This document shows positions 5,031-6,616 of a stretch of 6,616 nt of DNA, one piece after another. The stretch comes from Alphaproteobacteria bacterium. GTDB lineage: Bacteria; Pseudomonadota; Alphaproteobacteria; Rs-D84. Each line of letters begins with the position of its first letter. Positions within the stretch are counted from its first letter, which is position 1. Under the pieces are notes generated by a model, which did no database searches, had not been told where the DNA came from, and saw only the letters and a program-made list of their open reading frames with translations. Location of the stretch: the NCBI GenBank assembly GCA_009782725.1, contig WRIM01000031.1, positions 1 to 6,616 of the forward strand, given 5' to 3'. The translations under genes and the position numbers were made by a program.

Positions 5031-6563
5031 ATGTTAGCGCTACGCAGTCTTATATTCAACGGAATAATCGCAACGCCGATCGAGATTCAGGTTCAAACAC
5101 TTGGCGGCATTCCGGAACAGCGTCTTCGCATTATCGGCCTTGTGGATAAGGCGGTCGCGGAAAGCGGCGAACGCATTAAAAACGCGCTGTCCGCGATGAA
5201 TTTGTCATTGCCGTCGCGGGTTTTGACCGTGAATTTGGCGCCTGCGGATTTGGAAAAATCCGGCGCGCATTTCGACCTTCCCATACTTTGCGGAATTCTT
5301 TGCATCATGGGTATTCTTCCGGCCGAAGAATTGTCGCGTTATGTGATAATGGGCGAAATCGGCCTTGACGGCGCATTGCTGAAAACGAATGGCGTTCTGC
5401 CGGCAAGCGTTTGGGCAAACGAAAACGGACTTGGCATAATATGCCCGGGGTCTCAGGGGGCCGAAGCAAGATGGGCCGGACACACGAATATCTTGGCGCC
5501 GAACCATATCTTGGATTTGATAAATCACTTCAAAGGCACGCAAATACTGCCCGTGCCCGCAATGACTTCGCCGCGGCAATCGATGAATGCAACGGGCGAT
5601 ATGGCCGAGGTTCGGGGTCAATCGGCCGCAAAGCGCGCGCTTGAAATCGCGGCGGCGGGCGGACACGCGATGTTAATGGTGGGGCCGCCGGGTTCGGGCA
5701 AAACCATGCTTGCGTCGCGTTTGCCCACAATTATGCCGGAATTATCTGCGCGTGAGATTTTGGATTGCAGCATTATTTATTCCATAGCGGGTCAATTGAA
5801 CGCAAATTCGTTGGTGGCGGCCCGTCCGTTTCGCGCCGTGCATCACACGGCAAGCGCGGTATCATTGGCGGGCGGCGGCGCGGATGCGCGTCCGGGTGAA
5901 ATATCATTGGCGCATAACGGCGTTTTATTCTTGGATGAATTGCCGGAATTTCAACGTCAAACGTTGGAAATACTGCGTCAGCCTATGGAGCAGGGCAAAA
6001 TAATGATATCCCGCGCGAAACGCACCGCGACGTACCCGGCAAGATTTCAATTGATTGCGGCGATGAATCCGTGCCCATGCGGGCATTTGGGCAATGCGGC
6101 ATTGTCGTGCAGCCGCGCGCCAAGATGCGCCGAAGCATATCAGAATAAGATCAGCGGCCCATTGCTGGACCGCATTGATTTGCATGTAGACGTCGATGCG
6201 GTAAACCCGTGGGAAATGACGGAAGACACGTCTCCGCGAGAAGACTCCGCGTCTATTCGCACGCGTGTCATTGCCGCCCGCAACCGTCAACTTGCCCGCG
6301 CGCAAAAATTATTCGGCCGTGAAATTCTGAACGCGCATCTTGACGGGCGCGAGTTGGACGCGGCGGTCGTGCTTGATGTGGCTGCGCAAAAATTTCTGAA
6401 TACCGCGGCCGAGAAAATGTCGCTTTCCGCGCGCGGATATCAAAGAATAAAACGCATCGCGCGCACCATTGCGGATCTTCGCGGATGCGACGCCGTAGAA
6501 TTGTCAGATTTGGCCGAGGCTTTGTCGTACCGCCCCATAAACAGGGGCAAGTACGGCGCATGA
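5031..6563 (+). CDS. comM: ComM/YifB-family AAA+ ATPase (magnesium chelatase ChlI-like)
   Basis: The predicted cytosolic hexameric ATPase (510 residues) belongs to the family whose characterised member ComM is a branch-migration helicase that helps integrate incoming DNA during natural transformation. The N-terminal ChlI-like domain includes NLAPADLEKSGAHFDLPI (68-85) and GEIGLDGALL (108-117). The ATPase domain has VRGQSAAKRALEIAAAGGH (194-212), Walker A GPPGSGKT (218-225), Walker B GVLFLDEL (297-304), the cysteine cluster NPCPCGHLG...CSRAPRC (346-366), and GPLLDRID (376-383) with its conserved Arg. The C-terminal Mg-chelatase domain ends with LSARGYQRIKRIARTIADL (465-483) and EALSYRP. Length equals that of E. 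coli YifB (about 506), so the gene is intact. ATG 5031 fits the family N-terminus but lacks a Shine-Dalgarno. Many carriers are not known to be competent, so a role in DNA uptake here is not certain. Confidence 0.95.
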   Translation: MLALRSLIFNGIIATPIEIQVQTLGGIPEQRLRIIGLVDKAVAESGERIKNALSAMNLSLPSRVLTVNLAPADLEKSGAHFDLPILCGILCIMGILPAEELSRYVIMGEIGLDGALLKTNGVLPASVWANENGLGIICPGSQGAEARWAGHTNILAPNHILDLINHFKGTQILPVPAMTSPRQSMNATGDMAEVRGQSAAKRALEIAAAGGHAMLMVGPPGSGKTMLASRLPTIMPELSAREILDCSIIYSIAGQLNANSLVAARPFRAVHHTASAVSLAGGGADARPGEISLAHNGVLFLDELPEFQRQTLEILRQPMEQGKIMISRAKRTATYPARFQLIAAMNPCPCGHLGNAALSCSRAPRCAEAYQNKISGPLLDRIDLHVDVDAVNPWEMTEDTSPREDSASIRTRVIAARNRQLARAQKLFGREILNAHLDGRELDAAVVLDVAAQKFLNTAAEKMSLSARGYQRIKRIARTIADLRGCDAVELSDLAEALSYRPINRGKYGA

Positions 6564-6565
6564 TT

Positions 6566-6607
6566 TAAGTAGTAAGTAGTAAGTAGTAAGTAATAAGTAG
6601 TAAGTAA
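6566..6607 (+). repeat. Heptanucleotide tandem repeat, six copies of TAAGTAR
   Basis: Starting 3 nt after the ComM-like stop codon, TAAGTAG is repeated head to tail six times without interruption. Copies 1-3 and 5 are TAAGTAG; copies 4 and 6 are TAAGTAA. The unit is 7 bp, so it would shift frame if translated, and it carries stop codons. The tract ends in TTAACGTTC close to the window edge. It resembles the short heptamer tandem repeats known from intergenic regions of some bacteria such as heterocystous cyanobacteria, but no function can be read from it. Confidence 0.9.
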
Positions 6608-6616
6608 TTAACGTTC

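Noticed and set aside
5205..5666. 153-codon open frame on the minus strand inside the ComM-like gene
   Set aside because: It is antisense to a well-conserved coding region, rich in Arg/Cys/His as expected of a GC-biased shadow frame, and without a plausible family.
5925..6305. 126-codon open frame on the minus strand inside the ComM-like gene
   Set aside because: It is a shadow of the ATPase core, with the same skewed composition and no ribosome binding site.
5031..6563. Magnesium chelatase subunit of chlorophyll synthesis
   Set aside because: The domain order, cysteine cluster and length are those of ComM/YifB; a true ChlI/BchI is shorter and lacks the N-terminal domain.
6566..6607. CRISPR array after the ComM-like gene
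   Set aside because: The units are 7 bp with no spacers, so this is a simple tandem repeat.

Overview
This 6.6 kb window reads as an ordinary bacterial chromosome segment of moderate GC. The best guess is an alphaproteobacterium of the AT-shifted, uncultured kind. That guess rests on the style of the ComM/YifB-family ATPase, on the HX4E acyltransferase and on frequent GCG/CGC codons. It is an inference from family resemblance; no rRNA or other marker is present to settle it.

Layout, left to right. (1) A rightward gene cluster: the 3' part of an unrecognised gene (to 490), a PlsC-type 1-acylglycerol-3-phosphate acyltransferase (492-1328) and a short archaeal/eukaryotic-like (type 3) prolyl-tRNA synthetase (1297-2718). 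The genes are 1 nt apart or overlapping, so co-transcription and translational coupling are likely. (2) A gap of about 75 bp filled by two adjacent perfect hairpins in a GGGGTGGC...GACGGGGTAGGGG framework, which looks like a dispersed palindromic repeat. (3) A 49-residue basic protein on the minus strand (2794-2943) with a strong ribosome binding site. It is read divergently from (4) a GT11 (alpha-1,2-fucosyltransferase-like) glycosyltransferase, best started at the GTG at 3008. (5) A D-lactate dehydrogenase-like 2-hydroxyacid dehydrogenase on the minus strand (3933-4934), whose 3' end overlaps the glycosyltransferase by 14 nt. It has a good sigma70-type promoter. (6) A full-length ComM/YifB-like AAA+ ATPase (5031-6563), divergent from the dehydrogenase, with no Shine-Dalgarno and a possible leaderless promoter. 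(7) Six heptamer tandem repeats (TAAGTAR) right after its stop, running to near the window edge.

Functionally the window mixes housekeeping roles: phospholipid synthesis, tRNA charging, NADH reoxidation and DNA uptake/recombination. It also holds one surface-glycan enzyme and one small unknown protein. These do not form one obvious pathway. I see no CRISPR array, prophage module, toxin-antitoxin pair, insertion sequence, tRNA or rRNA, and no convincing new defence or biosynthetic system. The items most worth a second look are the small minus-strand gene, the double-hairpin element, the heptamer repeat, the type 3 ProRS with a degenerate C-terminal zinc domain, and the possible leaderless start of the ComM gene.
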